The translations under genes and the position numbers were made by a program. From positions 1 to 47,268 of the forward strand of contig JAFGAX010000206.1 of assembly GCA_016933415.1 (NCBI GenBank): DNA of 47,268 nucleotides, given 5' to 3'. Positions 1 through 9,740 of the stretch are shown one piece after another. The notes below the pieces were generated by a model that saw nothing but the letters and a program-made list of their open reading frames with translations, searched no databases and had not been told where the DNA came from. Each line of letters starts with the position of its first letter. Position 1 is the first letter of the stretch. Origin of the DNA: a bacterium. GTDB lineage: Bacteria; Zhuqueibacterota; QNDG01; DTFT01.

Positions 1-492
1 GAACGGGATCTCGAATTCCGGTCCCATGCGGATGCGCTGGCCCCGTTCGTCCACGGATTCTATAGGAAACTCGGGAAGAAGGAGGGGTGGCTCCGGCCCG
101 AAATGGACCGGGAATATGCGGATCTTCCGGACGAATACCGGGACGACAATCGCGCGGCAGCGGCGAGAATATCAGACGTCGTTTCTCTGGTCGGACTGTA
201 CGTCGTTCCCGAATCGCACCCGTCCTCCGACCCGCCTGATGCGGCACGGGAAGCCGTCGAACAGAACATCGAGATCCTGGCCGAAGCCGAGCACGATGGA
301 TGGATGCGATACAAGATTCAGAACGGGTGGACGTTCGGCGAAAAGAGGGATGATGCCCTGAAAGTGCACGACTGCCTGAAGCCCTATCGTGAACTGTCGG
401 AGTGTGAGAAGGAGAAGGACAGGAACACGGCCAAAAACTACATGGGCATCATCCGCGAGGCGAAATTCAAGATGGTGACCGATCTGGGGTGA
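1..492 (+). CDS. RyR-domain protein, C-terminal part (5' end outside window)
   Basis: Frame 1 is open from base 1 (ERDLEFRSHADALAPFVHGFYRKLGKKEGWLRPEMDREYADLPDEYRDDNRAAAARI...AEHDGWMRYKIQNGWTFGEKRDD...). 'LPDEYRDDNRAAAARI' and 'AEHDGWMRYKIQNGWTFGEKRD' match the bacterial RyR domain pattern. Stop at 490-492. Confidence 0.8.
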   Translation, partial: ERDLEFRSHADALAPFVHGFYRKLGKKEGWLRPEMDREYADLPDEYRDDNRAAAARISDVVSLVGLYVVPESHPSSDPPDAAREAVEQNIEILAEAEHDGWMRYKIQNGWTFGEKRDDALKVHDCLKPYRELSECEKEKDRNTAKNYMGIIREAKFKMVTDLG

Positions 493-548
493 CGGAGAAC
501 CGGCCAGGGGACCGTCGGGGAGGACCGGAGAAGAACCGGCCGGCGCCG

Positions 549-576
549 CGCGGGACGGGTCCCGCGGTTTAAACCG
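549..576. terminator. Hairpin CGCGGGAC/GTCCCGCG followed by palindrome CGGTTTAAACCG between two convergent genes
   Basis: Inverted repeat at 549-556/559-566, then a perfect 12-bp palindrome at 565-576, in the convergent intergenic. No long T-tract. Confidence 0.35.
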
Positions 577-624
577 TTCCTCCACGGCGCGTCACCGCAC
601 GGCGCCCGCAGGGCGTCGTCGGAT

Positions 625-3600
625 CTAGAGACCTTTCAGCACGTCGGTGATGTTGTCGCGCATTTTAACAGCCTGTTCTTTCATGTCCCCGTCGGGGCCT
701 TCCTTGATGAACCGCTGAAAATGAGAAAACGCCTTCTGCAGATCGCCCTTTCCGCGGTCCCCCGATCCCCCCTGGAACTTCTTGGCGGCCGACCGGAAGC
801 AACAGAAGCCGAGATAATAGACGCCGTGCAGGTTGTCCGGATCCCTTTTCAGAATATCCTCGAGGCAGGGAATCAGGCCTTCACATTTCTCCGGCGTGTC
901 CAGCTGGCCTGCGGGCGCGAGCGCGGCGGCCACCATGAGCTGGCGTTTATTTTCGATGACACCGGCTTCGTTCTCCTGCCGGGTCTCGCGTGTGTCCCCG
1001 GATTCGGCCCCGGAGGCCTTCGAAGCGGAGCGGAGGGCGGTCGTGATGTCCCCGTCAATGAGGGGAATCAGGGAATGCCCCTCGTCGGGTTTGCCCTTGA
1101 TCCATTGATGGTAAACGCCCAGTAATTCCTGAATGACGTTGAAGACGTCTGATGTCTTCTCCAGTTCCTTGAGGAGAAGATTCCGGGCGGTCTTGTATTC
1201 CTTCTTCCCCAGGGCGCCGGCGACCAGGGCGGAACCTTTCAGCTTCGCCAGGATCTCCCGGCTCTCCTTGACGCCCTTCGCGCTGAATCCCCGTTCGACG
1301 CATTTCTCCAGAAGGGGAACGGCCTCCTTCGCCTTTCCGATCCTCGAATAAAGCGCGGCGCACAACCGCGCGGGGCCCGTCATCTCGGGGAAATCGATGC
1401 ACCAGCGGCGCAACGCCGACACCGCTTCGAGTATCTTATCTTCCGGAAGGCTCCCCTCCCCGAAAATGGATTGTACGGATTCCGGATAGTAGGGACGCGG
1501 ATCGTCCAGCAGCCTCGCCAGGTTGCGGCCGTTCTCGTCCGGGCCTTTTTCCCACTCGGAGCAGATTTTCCTCCAGAACCTTTTCTGCGTTGAAAACGAG
1601 CCGCGGAGCGACTCGAACCGTTTCGGATCCGGTTTGTTGATGAGGGACCCCCAGATCCGCATGCAGATGATGGAGAGGAATGAATCGAGAAGTTCCGTCT
1701 TTCCCTGGAGCAGTTCGTGATATTCGTTGGCGACTTTTTTGACCGCCGATTCGACGATCTCCTTCTGGAACTGCGTCGGAATGTCGTTCAGACGATCGAG
1801 TATGGCCAGTGATTCGAACGATTTCAACTCCGTTCCCCAGTCGATGGTCGATCGGCGGGCCGAACCGTCATCTGCGGGAAGGTAGAAAAAGCCGTAGAAG
1901 AACTGGAATTTCAGCCTGTAGACGTCCTCGATCCACTGGATCAGCCGGCTTTCGTCGTCGTGGTAATACGGATTGTTTTCGAGGGTCAGCCCCTCGGTTT
2001 TTCCGCAAAACGCGACGGCGGATTGGAGCTTCGAGGCGCACGCGCCGCGGAATCCCCTGCCGATCCGTTCCGGCAGTTCGGGGAGAATCCGGTCGACGAA
2101 CTGGAGTAACGTGTCCGAGTATCCGATTTTCACCGGTTTGGCGCCGGGGTCGTCGGCGTCCTTTCCGTTCCCCTCCGGCGGCCGGCTTTTCTGCAGGGAC
2201 CGGTCGCAGCCCAGCAGAATGACGGGCGTCCGGATTTCGAACCAGCGATTGAGAAATTCCGCCTGTTTGTGGACGACAAATTCCTGGAGCGAGCCCGGAC
2301 TGTTGAGAAGGTCGATCAGCTTGCGGCCGCGGCCCTTGTGGTCGGGGGTCTTGTCCCGGCCGTCCCAGAGGAATCCGTTCGCGAAAGCCGACGCGAAATC
2401 CCGGTGAAACACGGACCGGTCGGCCGCGGAAACGCGCGGGTTGTCCGCGGCGATCGCGTGGAAGTACAGTACCTCGCAATAGGACTTCCAGGACAGAAGG
2501 GTCCTGCCGTGGTCCGAAGAGACGAGCGTGTCGGCCACGGCGATGTTTTTCAGGGCGGGCAGGCAGAGTCTGTCGATGGACAGGCAATTCCGCCAGATCT
2601 CGCGGGCCCGGTCCAGTCGGCCGAGGCGATGGAAGCCGCCGGCCGCCTTCATGTGAACGGAGAGCTCGAGGAGCCGCAGTTCGGGAAGGGAACGCTGCTC
2701 TTCGCTGTATTCTTCGAAAGTGGCCATGCTCAGGCCGACGACCCGGTCCATCTCCCCGTCCGTGATTTCGAGCGCCCGCCTCAGGCCAGTGAGTCCAGAC
2801 AGGGATGATGCGTCAATGCCGCTTTTGGACGGTTCCGATGCGCCCGCGGACGCCCCGGGCGCGGAGGCGGCCGCCGGAAGAGACAGTTTCAATAAGTGCC
2901 GGCCGAACCGGCCCTGCGCCGTCAGATGATCCTTGAAGCGGGATTCGAGTTCGGTCGACTTCCTTTCCAGGGTCTGATCCTGCGCGGCCCGGCGGCGGAC
3001 GGAGGAGATGCGCTGGACGGCCGATTCGCATTTTTTAGGCAGGGAGTCGATGAACAGCCGGATTTCCAGGGAGAGGGCGGCCTGTTCGGGCGTCAGCGTT
3101 CCGGAGGGTGCCCCGTTCCCGGTCATTTTCTTCAGGAGGGCCCAGTAGGATTCGATCCTTCCGGAGATGTCCTTGGATTCCGCCTCGAGCGCGTCCAGAA
3201 GGACCGCGGGGGATTCGGAAGCCTCCGGCTTCCCTTCCGGGGCGGGCAGCTCCGTCGCATCGATGGTCGAGGACCACTCCGCGAACCGGGGTGTGGCCGC
3301 TTCCGCCGGAGCTCCGGTCGGGACGGTCATGGCGGGCAGCCGGCCGCCGATCCGCGCATGGATCTTTTTCAGGTTTGCCGGCGGATTGAGCTCGTTGAAT
3401 GCCTTCTTGCATTCCTCCAGTTTCAGGGTGAAGGCGTTGCGCCGCATTTCCGCCGGCGCGGAGGGATGCAGCGCGGCGTCCAGATCCTCAGAGGGAATTC
3501 CGAGAATCTGCTTCTGAAGCCGGTCGACGCAGGCAACTCCGGCCGAGGCCGCTTCCGTAAGCCGGTTCAGGTCGCCGGTGAAAGTCTCGTAGTCCTTCCG

Positions 3601-4947
3601 GACCTGGGCGGCGGCCTCCGCGGCCGCGGCGGACTGCAAACGGGGCTCCAGGTCGCCCTTCAGCAGGTCGAAGCCCTCCTGGACCCGTTTTTTCAGATTC
3701 TGGTGGCATACATCAAGGCGGTTGAGAATGTCCCGGGCCGCTTCCGGCGTGACGCGCTGGATCTCGGCCTCCGGGGCGGCGTCGGCGATGGGCGCCGGGG
3801 GAGGGGTGTCCATGTTCTTCGCCGCGCTGATCAGCTTCTGGATCAGAACACCGGCTTTTTGTTCCGTTTCTGCGTCGGATTCGTCCCGGGCGGACGGGTC
3901 CAGAAGCTGCCGCGCAGAGCGGTACGCCCCGGTCGCGGGAAAATCGAACTTGCGCCAGAGCAGCCGGCTCTGATGAATCATCGCGATGAGCAGGGGCGGA
4001 AGCCCGCGCTCGGACAACGAATCGGACAGGGCCCGGGAAAGATTCTCGATCGGCGTTTCGAAAAGGGAACAGACATGATCCAGGAGTTCCAACGCCTCGG
4101 CGTCCGCGCTGGAATCGATTTTTCCCATCAGCCTCCGGATGGAAGCGACCGGGTATCCGATGATCATCCATTGGATCGCGATGACGACAAAGGCCGTGGT
4201 CCCCGCCCTTCGGGATCCGGCCTGCCGGAGAATGCCGTCCAGCAGGGGTTTGAGGGCATCCATCTGCCTGCGGCTGGCCCCCTGTTCGAGATTCCTCTCC
4301 GCTTCCAGGTCGATGACCCCGGACCACCGGCATTGATCCACGCCGCTCAGACGTTCGACGGTCCGTTCGTCCGGGGAATCCGTCTCCTTTCCGGATTTGA
4401 CGGAGGGTGCGCCGGCGCGCGGTGCCGCCGTTTTGCCGCCTTTCCGGGATTCAGCCTCGATGGAGGCGAGGCTTCTGGGCGGGGTGAAATTGAGAAGATC
4501 CTTTTCGAATGAATTTTCCCGTCCGCGGATTTTCAGGAATATCCGGTCCGCCTTTTTACGCAGGGCGTCGGGTTCATATTCCGAGTTGCCTGTGTAACGG
4601 TCGTTCAGTTCGTGCTGCAGAAGACCGATGTGGGCCCAGAGCCGGTGGCTGGTCGGACACAGCTTCACCGCTTCCTTCAGCCAGCGGACCGCCTGGTCCA
4701 GGCTGCCGAGGGACATGTGAATGCGGGAGAGATGATAGGCGTATCGGGGATTCGTGTCGTCGATGCCTCGGGCTTCCATGAGACGGGCGATCGCGTCCTG
4801 CGCGGCCGTTCGGGGGTGCAGGGCCAGCCGGAACAGAGACTCCGCGAGCGCCTCGGCGCATTCGAACGTACTGCCGGTTTTCCGTTCCCCGCGGAGTTTC
4901 TCGACGATCCGTTCGAGTCTGTCGATGTCGCAGATCATCTTTTTCAT
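625..4947 (-). CDS. Giant (1440 aa) TPR/helical-repeat scaffold protein
   Basis: Long ORF with TPR-like motifs (QAVRWLKEAVKLCPTSHRLWAHIGLLQHEL; AGGFHRLGRLDRAREIWRNCLSIDRLCLPALKNIAVA; YYLGFCCFRSAAKKF). Starts 1 nt after the stop of the TIR gene. Confidence 0.85.
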   Translation of the reverse strand: MKKMICDIDRLERIVEKLRGERKTGSTFECAEALAESLFRLALHPRTAAQDAIARLMEARGIDDTNPRYAYHLSRIHMSLGSLDQAVRWLKEAVKLCPTSHRLWAHIGLLQHELNDRYTGNSEYEPDALRKKADRIFLKIRGRENSFEKDLLNFTPPRSLASIEAESRKGGKTAAPRAGAPSVKSGKETDSPDERTVERLSGVDQCRWSGVIDLEAERNLEQGASRRQMDALKPLLDGILRQAGSRRAGTTAFVVIAIQWMIIGYPVASIRRLMGKIDSSADAEALELLDHVCSLFETPIENLSRALSDSLSERGLPPLLIAMIHQSRLLWRKFDFPATGAYRSARQLLDPSARDESDAETEQKAGVLIQKLISAAKNMDTPPPAPIADAAPEAEIQRVTPEAARDILNRLDVCHQNLKKRVQEGFDLLKGDLEPRLQSAAAAEAAAQVRKDYETFTGDLNRLTEAASAGVACVDRLQKQILGIPSEDLDAALHPSAPAEMRRNAFTLKLEECKKAFNELNPPANLKKIHARIGGRLPAMTVPTGAPAEAATPRFAEWSSTIDATELPAPEGKPEASESPAVLLDALEAESKDISGRIESYWALLKKMTGNGAPSGTLTPEQAALSLEIRLFIDSLPKKCESAVQRISSVRRRAAQDQTLERKSTELESRFKDHLTAQGRFGRHLLKLSLPAAASAPGASAGASEPSKSGIDASSLSGLTGLRRALEITDGEMDRVVGLSMATFEEYSEEQRSLPELRLLELSVHMKAAGGFHRLGRLDRAREIWRNCLSIDRLCLPALKNIAVADTLVSSDHGRTLLSWKSYCEVLYFHAIAADNPRVSAADRSVFHRDFASAFANGFLWDGRDKTPDHKGRGRKLIDLLNSPGSLQEFVVHKQAEFLNRWFEIRTPVILLGCDRSLQKSRPPEGNGKDADDPGAKPVKIGYSDTLLQFVDRILPELPERIGRGFRGACASKLQSAVAFCGKTEGLTLENNPYYHDDESRLIQWIEDVYRLKFQFFYGFFYLPADDGSARRSTIDWGTELKSFESLAILDRLNDIPTQFQKEIVESAVKKVANEYHELLQGKTELLDSFLSIICMRIWGSLINKPDPKRFESLRGSFSTQKRFWRKICSEWEKGPDENGRNLARLLDDPRPYYPESVQSIFGEGSLPEDKILEAVSALRRWCIDFPEMTGPARLCAALYSRIGKAKEAVPLLEKCVERGFSAKGVKESREILAKLKGSALVAGALGKKEYKTARNLLLKELEKTSDVFNVIQELLGVYHQWIKGKPDEGHSLIPLIDGDITTALRSASKASGAESGDTRETRQENEAGVIENKRQLMVAAALAPAGQLDTPEKCEGLIPCLEDILKRDPDNLHGVYYLGFCCFRSAAKKFQGGSGDRGKGDLQKAFSHFQRFIKEGPDGDMKEQAVKMRDNITDVLKGL

Positions 4948-4948
4948 G

Positions 4949-6697
4949 CTATGCCTTTCCGAGGAGGGCCTGTAACCGCGATCCGTCGGAGATCCGGATC
5001 CCCTCCGGCGAACCGAGCGCCAGTGCGGTCATGCGGGGATCAAAACTGATCGTTCCGCCGGCGTGCGTGTAGACGATCTGGCTGTTTTTCAGGAGCGCGA
5101 ACGTGCCGTCCGGATAGATGAAGGTGGCATAGGCGTCGTCTCCCAGCGATCCGGCGCAGAAAGGCACGGCGCCCTGCGTCGAGTGGAACTTGTGGCGCGG
5201 GAGCAGCTGTTCGTCCAAAAACATCCCGCTGCCCGCGTCGTCCAGCGCCATGATCCGGTCGTTCAGCGGCATGGCGTGGAGGATGTTCGACAGATTGGAG
5301 CGCCAGGGCGTCATTATCACGTTGGGTACGTCGAATTGATAGAGTTTCTTCTCGCCGATGATCACGATGTGGTCCCTGAAGCATTTCATGCCGGCGATTG
5401 AATGTTCCACTGGAAATTGCCGGTCGGGCCGGTCGCCCTGATAGACGGTGAAACCGCCCTGGAAATCGACGATATAGACGTTGTGCCCGTCCGATTCGAA
5501 ATCCAGGATTCCCGCCGGATGCTTGAAGACCAGGGCCGTTTCGCCGGACGCGGGGTCCAGCCGGAGCAGGTCGCCGTTCCACATGCCGACGAGCATCTGC
5601 CCGCCGGCGAGAACGACGTTTCCGGGGATGGCGTACGTGGGCTCGTTCGGCTTGGGCGGGACTTCCCGGATTTCGCCGCTCTCGCGGATGAACAGGAGCC
5701 GTCCGCTCCACTCCGCGAGCACCATGCGGTCTCCGACGCTCCGGACGATCTTCGGCCTGGAGTGGATCGCCGACCGGCCGAGCGCAAGGCCGTTCCGATC
5801 GTAGAGCCGGATGGCGGAGGCGTCGATGACCGCGAAGGTCTTTCCGGACTCGAAGAAATAGACTCTCGACTCCCCGGGAGGGTCGCCGGCGGGAACGACG
5901 ACCCCCTGCGGACGGCCGCCTCCACCCGTGATCGCGGCCTCCTCCTTTTTCGTCTCCACAACGGAAAAAGCGGCGCTGGTGGCGGGCTGATAGCCTTCGG
6001 CCTTGGCCGTGAGGCTGACCCGGCCCGCGGGCTGCCGGAACGAAATGTCGGGGAAAACGGCCGTTCCGCCGGACGTTTTCTGCCTCAGCGTGCCCTGCAG
6101 ACCCTCGCAGTCGGCCGTCAATTCGACGATTCCCTCCTCGAATCCCGCCTGACCCCGGTCGGACAGCGCGACGGATACGGGCGGCAGCGTGATGTTGATC
6201 GCCGTGTCGGAGGGCTGGGTCGTCATTTCGAGAAGACGGATGTCCCGGGAGACGGACAGGCCAATGTTATGGATCAGGCGCGGGAACCAGTCATCGGGCT
6301 GTTCCTGAACGTCCAGGTAGTGGATGTGGTCGATGATGATGGGGATCTGGTCCTTGGCCTCGTGTTCCAGAAGAATCGGATTGATCTTGCCGGCCTTACC
6401 CGTCGGATCGGCCTGCAGCGCCTTCGTGAGTTCCCACCGCGTCATGCTTTTGGAGAAAAAAGTCCTGGAATACACGATGATCACGCGATGGCTGTTCATT
6501 ATCGCCTTGGCCAGCGCCTCCAGATAATTCTCCCCCGGTTTGACGCCCATGTCGGACTGGTCCAGAAACACCTTCGGGCGCTTTCCGTCGGGCATCAGGC
6601 ATTGGGTCAGGGGTGTGTAGAGGGAGTCTCGGACCCAGGCGTAATCCTCGCGCGCGTAGCTGATGAAGATGTCGTAGGTGAATTCGCTGTTTTCCAC
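4949..6697 (-). CDS. TIR-domain protein with C-terminal beta-propeller-like region
   Basis: N-term YDIFISYAREDYAWVRDSLYTPL...KVFLDQSDMGVKPGENYLEALAKAIMNSHRVIIVYSRTFFSKSMTRWELTKAL is a canonical TIR domain. C-term has repeated blade-like segments (VLAGGQMLVGMWNGDLLRLDPASGE; NVYIVDFQGGFTVYQGD). GTG start at 6697 with upstream GAGAGG. Confidence 0.9.
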   Translation of the reverse strand: MENSEFTYDIFISYAREDYAWVRDSLYTPLTQCLMPDGKRPKVFLDQSDMGVKPGENYLEALAKAIMNSHRVIIVYSRTFFSKSMTRWELTKALQADPTGKAGKINPILLEHEAKDQIPIIIDHIHYLDVQEQPDDWFPRLIHNIGLSVSRDIRLLEMTTQPSDTAINITLPPVSVALSDRGQAGFEEGIVELTADCEGLQGTLRQKTSGGTAVFPDISFRQPAGRVSLTAKAEGYQPATSAAFSVVETKKEEAAITGGGGRPQGVVVPAGDPPGESRVYFFESGKTFAVIDASAIRLYDRNGLALGRSAIHSRPKIVRSVGDRMVLAEWSGRLLFIRESGEIREVPPKPNEPTYAIPGNVVLAGGQMLVGMWNGDLLRLDPASGETALVFKHPAGILDFESDGHNVYIVDFQGGFTVYQGDRPDRQFPVEHSIAGMKCFRDHIVIIGEKKLYQFDVPNVIMTPWRSNLSNILHAMPLNDRIMALDDAGSGMFLDEQLLPRHKFHSTQGAVPFCAGSLGDDAYATFIYPDGTFALLKNSQIVYTHAGGTISFDPRMTALALGSPEGIRISDGSRLQALLGKA

Positions 6698-6749
6698 GGA
6701 ATACCTCTCGAGACTGGTCGGCGTCCGTTCGTTCGGGGAGACCGGCGCG

Positions 6750-7616
6750 TTATCGGCCGAACCGGCGCAACGACGACTGGAAGTGGCCTGCCCGGACGAA
6801 ATCCATCAGGGCGTTGATTCTGTACGGGACGAACGGATGGCCGGCGTTCATGCTGATCGGCCCGGCGACCGGGGCCGTGGCCAGAAGCGGATATTGAACC
6901 GACAGGTATTTTTCAAGGTCCACGCGCCTGGCGAGCACCGCGCTTTTCAGCGCGACGGACAGGAGGGCGGAGGCGGCCTGTTTCCAGTCGCCGCACATCA
7001 GGAGGCCCATCCGGTCGCACCGGATCTCCATGCTCCGGCAGTTCGCCATGACCTGGCGGTACACGTTCATCCATTTCCGGCCGGGGAGAACGCGTTCCAG
7101 GGTCTCTTGCTGGTTGTTGTCCACGAGATCCCGGATCAGGAAGCCCAGCGACATGTCGCGGCTCCATTCCGATGTGTAGCTCAGCAGATGCCCCGTTTCA
7201 TGGCCGATCACGAAGGCCAGTTCCACCTCGCTGAGGCTTTCGACCAGGCGGGTTCCCAGCAGCATGATGGGGCGCTTCTGGCTGACCACGCTGACCGCGG
7301 ACCAGGAGTCGATTCCGCGGCGGCCCATGTCCGAGACGATGTACACCTCGGGTCTGGCCCATCCCGACTGGCTGTACAGGTATTCGAAAAGACGGTCCAG
7401 TCCGGGCAGCAGCCTGTAGTCGACCAGCAGTCCCCCGTCCAGGCCCATGATCCGGATCTTTTCGGTCCATTCGTCGTGCCTGGCCTCATAGCGGTCCAGG
7501 CCCGGCACCCGGGCCTCAACGGGGGTCAGGGGAACGGATTCCCAGAGCTGATTGAGATCGATGGCTCCCAGGCGGGGCAGGGATTCAATGCAGATGTCCT
7601 TGGAAGTGAGGTCCAC
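6750..7616 (-). CDS. M48-like zinc metallopeptidase, no obvious TM/signal
   Basis: HExxH motif in ELAFVIGHETGHLLSY plus downstream SMEIRCDRMGLLMCGD (third-ligand Glu region typical of M48). GTG start at 7616. Confidence 0.75.
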   Translation of the reverse strand: MDLTSKDICIESLPRLGAIDLNQLWESVPLTPVEARVPGLDRYEARHDEWTEKIRIMGLDGGLLVDYRLLPGLDRLFEYLYSQSGWARPEVYIVSDMGRRGIDSWSAVSVVSQKRPIMLLGTRLVESLSEVELAFVIGHETGHLLSYTSEWSRDMSLGFLIRDLVDNNQQETLERVLPGRKWMNVYRQVMANCRSMEIRCDRMGLLMCGDWKQAASALLSVALKSAVLARRVDLEKYLSVQYPLLATAPVAGPISMNAGHPFVPYRINALMDFVRAGHFQSSLRRFGR

Positions 7617-7627
7617 GCCGGCCGCCC

Positions 7628-9727
7628 CTAGAGCACACCGTTGATCTGTTGGAGCAGACCGTCATACTGGTTGATCATCTGGCCGAGAGCCTCCTTGGCG
7701 CCCGCGGTGGTGACCGTCGACCGGGCCTTCTTGGCCTCGGACTGGGCGGCGGACACACGGTCCCGGAATCTCTGCAGCTCGTACCGGCTGGTGAACTTCG
7801 AACCGGACTTCAGGACCGCCATGATGGAGAGGAATTCCTTTCCGTGCTCGTCCACGACGGCCTTGTCCTTGAACTGCGAGCGGAAGGTGGTGCTCATCTG
7901 TTCGACCTGTCCGAGATTCCGGTCCACGGCCTGTTCCAGCTGGTCGAGGTTCTTCCGGGCGCCGTCCGTGATCAATTTCCGGTTCATGGCCGGGATGTCC
8001 CGTTTCAGCTTGCGCAGATCCTCGGTGATTCCCTCAAGCTTGGATTCCGAATCGATTCCCCCCTTCGCCCGCTCCATGATCGACTTGAAGCGTTCCGTGG
8101 CGCCGTTGATGACGACGACGTCCTTCTTCTGGTCTTCGATGACCTTGCTGAGGGACTGCAGGGCCTTCAGGTTGCGGTCCACGGCCTGATCCAGCTGAAG
8201 CAGAGTTTTCTTCGATTCGTCCAGGGCCATCTTCGGTTTCGCCTGGGTCACCTGTTTCTTGACTTCCTTCATCCGCTTGAACAATTCCTCGAGGACCTGG
8301 GGGCTGTCGATCCCCTTCTTGGCCCTCTCCATGATCGACACGAATTCCTTGATGATCGCGTTGACCCGGCCGATCTCCTCCTGACGCTTGAGGATGGCCG
8401 AGCGGAGGCCCGTGAAAAAGCCGATCGCCTGTTCGACCTGCGCCAGAAGCTGCGCGGGAACGGGCTGATCCGCATCGGCGGTGGCGAGTTTGGCGAACTG
8501 CCGGGTTTTTTCCAGCTCGGACAGGATCGTGTCGATGTCCGGCAGACGCTGTTTCTGGAAGGCGTCGTTGAACTGCCGGAAACGGCAGGCGGCGAGCAGA
8601 AAGCAGAGGAAGACATAATCCGGCGTAACCTGGAGGGCCGACATGAGCACCTGCTCGGCGCCGGCAAAATTTCCTCGGTTCATGTGCTGCTGGGCGACCA
8701 GGATTTCGTCCCGCACGATCAGTGACTGGAGCTTTTTCCTTTCGTCCAGCGACCCGCCCATTTTCACGTCGGCGATCTTTTTTGAGCCGCCCAGCCGGCC
8801 CAGCAGGCCGCCGGCGGAAAACTGCCGCAGGTAGGCGTCGAAGAGCGTGTATTCGACGGTTCCCTTGAAGCGGTCGTCCGCTTTTCCGAGCGCTTTCAGC
8901 GATTTCCCGAATTCCTCCTTCTTGAAATGCTGAATCGCCGGCTGAAGGGCGAGGTACAGGAGCTGGGATTCCAGATCGTTCTTCAGGCCCGTCAGGATCG
9001 GCGGCACGCGGTCGCCGGCGATCCGGATTCCCTCCAGGACGCATTCATACGCCGCGGGCACGTTTCGCTGTCCCCGGAGCACGATGGCCTTGAACGCGTA
9101 ATATTCGGCGCGCTGCGGATCCAGCTGCATCAGTTCGGTCAGCTGGGTGAAGAGGATGTTCGCGCTGATCATCATGAGGATGGGGAACTTGAGGTAGACC
9201 TGGCCGCAGGCCCTCGTTTTCAGGGCGGCGATCAGATCGTCGAGCGGCTTGCCCGTGCGGGCGGGATCGATCGAGGAAAGAATCCGCAGGGCGCTGATCT
9301 GGTTGTTCAGCGTGCCGATCGGCTTGTCCGTGTACAGGATGCACAGCGCCTTCAGGTACAGCGCTTCGGGGTGACCCTTCTTTTTAGCCAGATAGGCGTC
9401 GAGTTTTTGGGAGGCCGGCAGATACTCCTTCTTCTGGATGTGGGCCTTCGCCTCCTGAAGCAGGGCGAAGTCCACGTCGATGAGGCCGCCCGCGGTGAGA
9501 AGTGTGTCGTCCGGGAGGATTTCCCCAAGACGCAGCGAGTCGTCCGTCTTGGCGCTGTCGGCCATTTTGTTGATCTCGGCCTGAACGTCAAAACCGTCCA
9601 GCTTCGTCTTGCAGGGATCGATGACGGGGCCTTTGAGCACCAGTCCGCCTTCGATCTTGGGGATCGGGGTGGATACGGACAGCAGTTCCGGCGCGTCGAC
9701 GAACTTGTTTTCCGGGGCGGGGGCCAT
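7628..9727 (-). CDS. TPR plus coiled-coil protein with three 85-aa C-terminal repeats
   Basis: Start at MAPAPENKF. TPR-like AKAHIQKKEYLPASQKLDAYLAKKKGHPEALYLKALCILY. Repeated FxSIMERAKxGIDS...QLxQAVDRNL blocks. Confidence 0.8.
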   Translation of the reverse strand: MAPAPENKFVDAPELLSVSTPIPKIEGGLVLKGPVIDPCKTKLDGFDVQAEINKMADSAKTDDSLRLGEILPDDTLLTAGGLIDVDFALLQEAKAHIQKKEYLPASQKLDAYLAKKKGHPEALYLKALCILYTDKPIGTLNNQISALRILSSIDPARTGKPLDDLIAALKTRACGQVYLKFPILMMISANILFTQLTELMQLDPQRAEYYAFKAIVLRGQRNVPAAYECVLEGIRIAGDRVPPILTGLKNDLESQLLYLALQPAIQHFKKEEFGKSLKALGKADDRFKGTVEYTLFDAYLRQFSAGGLLGRLGGSKKIADVKMGGSLDERKKLQSLIVRDEILVAQQHMNRGNFAGAEQVLMSALQVTPDYVFLCFLLAACRFRQFNDAFQKQRLPDIDTILSELEKTRQFAKLATADADQPVPAQLLAQVEQAIGFFTGLRSAILKRQEEIGRVNAIIKEFVSIMERAKKGIDSPQVLEELFKRMKEVKKQVTQAKPKMALDESKKTLLQLDQAVDRNLKALQSLSKVIEDQKKDVVVINGATERFKSIMERAKGGIDSESKLEGITEDLRKLKRDIPAMNRKLITDGARKNLDQLEQAVDRNLGQVEQMSTTFRSQFKDKAVVDEHGKEFLSIMAVLKSGSKFTSRYELQRFRDRVSAAQSEAKKARSTVTTAGAKEALGQMINQYDGLLQQINGVL

Positions 9728-9740
9728 GGTGAATCCTTTT

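Noticed and set aside
2896-4512. Plus-strand 538-aa ORF antisense to the TPR giant
   Set aside because: G/R/P-rich composition typical of GC-driven shadow ORFs; no motif; the opposite frame is convincing.
5402-6817. Plus-strand 471-aa ORF antisense to the TIR gene
   Set aside because: Low-complexity shadow ORF; the TIR reading is unambiguous.
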